Shown here: positions 61,736 through 64,000 of the stretch, in pieces
Layout of the letters: every line of letters starts with the position of its first letter
How positions within the stretch are numbered: position 1 is the first letter of the stretch
DNA from: Nitratifractor salsuginis DSM 16511
GTDB lineage: Bacteria; Campylobacterota; Campylobacteria; Campylobacterales; Sulfurovaceae
DNA length: 64,000 nt
Assembly (NCBI RefSeq): GCF_000186245.1
Contig: NC_014935.1
Coordinates: forward strand, 1,798,001-1,862,000
Direction: 5' to 3'
Notes under the pieces: model-generated
The model's database searches: none
The model's input: the letters and a program-made list of their open reading frames with translations, nothing else
Told to the model about the DNA's origin: nothing
Made by a program: the position numbers and the translations under genes

Positions 61736-62449
61736 CTATTGTGATCGAGCGGAAAGCCCCCCGATGCGTTGCAAGATTTGCCGCACTTTTTCTTTGGGAT
61801 CGGGGTCTTGATAGACAGGCCGCCCGATGACGGGAAAGTCCACGTGCTCTTTGGCCGCCAACTCCAGGGTCGCCACCCGCTGCTGATCCCCCGCCTCCTC
61901 TCCAAAGGGGCGGATCCCGGGGCACAGAGTCAGAAATTTCTGCGAAGTCACCTCCTTGACTGCCCGGCTCTCAAAAGCGGAGCAGACCACCCCGTCCAAT
62001 CCCGCCTCATAGCTCATTCGGGCGAACTCCCGAGCTTTCTCGTCGATTCCCTTCCCATAGATACGGCGAAACTCCTCTTCGCTGAAAGAGGTCAACGCCG
62101 TCACCGCCAGGACCAGGGGACGATCCTCTCCATAGGGTTCCAGCCGCTCCATGACCGTCCGCAGGGCCCGCTCCCCGGCGCTGGCGTGGACATTGAACAT
62201 CTCCACCCCCAACTCGGCGATCTCCGCCGCCGCGTCAGCCATTGTGTTGGGGATGTCGTAGAGCTTCAGATCGAGAAAGATCCTGAAACGGGGGTTGATG
62301 CTCCGCAGGGTATCGAGAAAGTCCCGGCCGTCGCGGATGTAAGTGCGAAAGCCAACCTTCATCCAAAGATCATCGAACTCCCCCAGGGCTTCGGCGAGAC
62401 GGAGATTCTCCGCGGAGCTGGGCAGGTCCAGGGCTATAGCAAGTTGCAT
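61736..62449 (-). CDS. pyrF: Orotidine 5'-phosphate decarboxylase
   Basis: 237 residues. QLAIALDLPSSAENLRLAEA, the catalytic FLDLKLYDIPNTMADAA and GLDGVVCSAFESRAVKEV, LTLCPGIRPFGEEAGDQQRV. Last step of UMP synthesis. Follows moeA by four bases. Confidence 0.96.
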   Translation of the reverse strand: MQLAIALDLPSSAENLRLAEALGEFDDLWMKVGFRTYIRDGRDFLDTLRSINPRFRIFLDLKLYDIPNTMADAAAEIAELGVEMFNVHASAGERALRTVMERLEPYGEDRPLVLAVTALTSFSEEEFRRIYGKGIDEKAREFARMSYEAGLDGVVCSAFESRAVKEVTSQKFLTLCPGIRPFGEEAGDQQRVATLELAAKEHVDFPVIGRPVYQDPDPKEKVRQILQRIGGLSARSQ

Positions 62450-62452
62450 CGG

Positions 62453-63688
62453 CTATCCTTCCTGTGAATCGTTTCGAAATTCTACCGCATCCCAAAGGGG
62501 GATCACCTCGATCGATGTTCCTTCCGGAAGTTCCCGGACCTCCTCCCCGAATATCGCTAGGACATCGCTCTCCGCCAGGGGAGTGAGCATCCCCGATCCG
62601 TAGCGGTTGCCCCGGGTAGGAAAGAAACGCCCCTCTCTCATTCGCCCCAGGACCATTTCGCTCCGCCCGCCCCGCAGCTTGAGCACTTCGCCCATCGCGG
62701 CGCTGAAACGGCGGTGCCGGACCGATCGGGCCCCCTGCATCCGAAAGAGCACCGGAATCGCAAGGACCAAAATATTGAGCATCGTAGCCAGAGGATTGCC
62801 CGGCATCGCCATCACGAAGCTCCGCCCCATCCGACCCATCATCGTGGGACGCCCCGGTTTGACATTGACCCCGTGAAAGAGAGGCTCAAGCCCATTAGCG
62901 AGGAAGGCTTCGTAGAGAAAATCGGCTTCTCCCGTACTGATCCCTCCGCTGGTGAAGATCACATCGTAACGCTTGAGCTCCCCCAGCATTGCGACGGTGC
63001 TTTCCCGATCGTCGGGGATGCGGCCGTGGTATTCCGCCGCGAAGCCATAGCGCTGCAGCAGGGCAATGATCCCAAAAGCGTTGGCATTGTAAATCTCGTC
63101 CTCCTCCGCTTCCTCCCACGGTTCGCGGATCTCATCTCCGCTAGACAATACAGCGATCCTCAGCGGCGCCGTCACCTCGGCCGCCATCAACCCCTGGCTG
63201 CTCAGCAACGCGATATGGGAGGGTTCCAACACCGTTCCCGCCTCCAAGAGCGTCGTCCCCACGTCGAGCTCTTCGCCTCGTTTGCGCAGGTTGCTCCCCC
63301 GCTTGATCCCCTCAGGAATCGTCACCGCTTCATCCGTCACATCAGAGCACTTCTCGATCGGAACGATCGTATCGGCATCGGCCGGTACCTGTGCCCCCGT
63401 CATAATCCGGTAGCACTCTCCCTCCTCTAAAATCGCTTCGGGTCGATCTCCGGCAAAAATCGTCGCGGCGATCCGCAGTCGCTTCCCGCCATCCCCATAA
63501 CGAAAAGCGAAGCCGTCCATAGCCGAATTGTCAAATGAAGGAAGGTTTTTGCGAACCTTCACCTCTTGCGCGAGAATACGCCCCAAAGCCCGATCAAGCG
63601 TCACAATCTCCCGTTCCCTTTTGAGCGGCGCATTCTCCAACGCCAAACCCAGCGCCTCTTTTAATGACAAGGTATCCAGCTTCACCAT
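62453..63688 (-). CDS. moeA: Molybdopterin molybdenumtransferase MoeA
   Basis: 411 residues from ATG 63688. SLKEALGLALENAPLKRERE, NLPSFDNSAMDGFAFRYGD, MTGAQVPADADTIVPIEKC and FTSGGISTGEADFLYE, MAMPGNPLATMLN. Inserts molybdate into adenylylated molybdopterin. Confidence 0.96.
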   Translation of the reverse strand: MVKLDTLSLKEALGLALENAPLKREREIVTLDRALGRILAQEVKVRKNLPSFDNSAMDGFAFRYGDGGKRLRIAATIFAGDRPEAILEEGECYRIMTGAQVPADADTIVPIEKCSDVTDEAVTIPEGIKRGSNLRKRGEELDVGTTLLEAGTVLEPSHIALLSSQGLMAAEVTAPLRIAVLSSGDEIREPWEEAEEDEIYNANAFGIIALLQRYGFAAEYHGRIPDDRESTVAMLGELKRYDVIFTSGGISTGEADFLYEAFLANGLEPLFHGVNVKPGRPTMMGRMGRSFVMAMPGNPLATMLNILVLAIPVLFRMQGARSVRHRRFSAAMGEVLKLRGGRSEMVLGRMREGRFFPTRGNRYGSGMLTPLAESDVLAIFGEEVRELPEGTSIEVIPLWDAVEFRNDSQEG

Positions 63689-63853
63689 AAAGATCACTCC
63701 TCTCTGCAATTGTTCAATGGAGCTATTATGTCTAAATCATTGTTAGAGATCGAAATGAAAAAGGCAGTATTATCTAAAAGGCCAACTGTGTGACTGTGGG
63801 TTAAAAATAAAAAAAAAGATGGAAAATAGTAATGAGAAATAAAAAAGGGGGAA
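63689..63853. other. moeA-tRNA spacer
   Basis: A 21-codon plus-strand frame (63728-63793) with a GGAG site exists but nothing supports it. AT-rich run 63800-63850. Confidence 0.4.
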
Positions 63854-63930
63854 TGGTAGCAGGGGGGGAACTTGAATCCCCGACCTCCGGCTTATGAGAC
63901 CAGCGCTCTAACCAGCTGAGCTACCCTGCC
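63854..63930 (-). tRNA. tRNA-Met (CAT)
   Basis: 77 nt on the minus strand: acceptor GGCAGGG/CCCTGCT, D-arm with GCTCAGCTGGTTAGAGC, anticodon loop CTCATAA (CAT), T-arm GGGGATTCAAGTTCCCC and encoded CCA (63856-63854). The first pair is G-T rather than the initiator mismatch, so elongator tRNA-Met; a CAT-reading tRNA-Ile cannot be fully excluded. Confidence 0.93.
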
Positions 63931-64000
63931 ATCAAAAATACAGGCCGGAATATTACCCTAGAAAACTTTAAAAGTCAATACCAAGCCAAAGAGAGAGAAA

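Noticed and set aside
63728-63793. 21-codon ORF upstream of moeA on the plus strand
   Set aside because: Very short, no coupling to another gene, and no conserved feature visible.

Overview
The window looks like chromosome of a GC-rich member of the Campylobacterota (Sulfurovum/Nitratifractor-like chemolithotroph). This is inferred from the rpsF-ssb-rpsR order, the long-form DapD, a cytochrome bc1 complex with a two-haem c-type subunit, the QueE subtype and the mix of redox genes; no 16S gene is present. About 75 protein genes, rnpB and one tRNA-Met can be supported.

Layout. 1-4254: compact plus-strand phage-like island (host-like SSB fragment, two DNA methylases, PLD-like nuclease, P27-like terminase small subunit, AlpA regulator), with start/stop overlaps and two frame breaks. 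4469-8752: selenium operon yedF-dsrE-selA-selB (minus). 8981-11314: NifX-like protein, RelE/RelB-type toxin-antitoxin pair, Mrp. 11402-16377: Fur-box-flanked outer-membrane barrel, NitT-type ABC transporter and NnrS, a candidate iron-responsive uptake system. 17980-25111: six-gene membrane complex resembling hydrogenase-4/complex I whose large subunit lacks the NiFe cysteines (Ehr type). 25389-41240: housekeeping block (hom, alaC, RNA methylases, rpmE, queE, moaA, petABC, mnmG). 41633: ribE.

42384-45803 is an AT-rich accessory segment: a Shedu-like nuclease gene and an Mrr-like nuclease gene each end inside an attC-like site, so it reads as a small integron cassette array without an integrase, interrupted by an IS200 remnant and a RAYT element with 19-bp inverted ends. 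A RelE/Phd pair follows. 47110-48918 is leuA with a leader peptide carrying three consecutive Leu codons and a terminator-like hairpin. 49196-50464 is rpsF-ssb-rpsR, then lptB, tsaE, trpD, dapD, a TonB-dependent receptor, a macrodomain protein, a molybdopterin oxidoreductase, rnpB, pyrF, moeA and tRNA-Met.

Across the window, intergenic gaps carry many different tandem heptamers and small perfect hairpins, resembling the short tandem repeats of cyanobacteria. They lie between operons and sometimes run into gene ends or starts (tsaE, the 57357-57968 membrane protein). All functional calls come from reading motifs; no database search was run.
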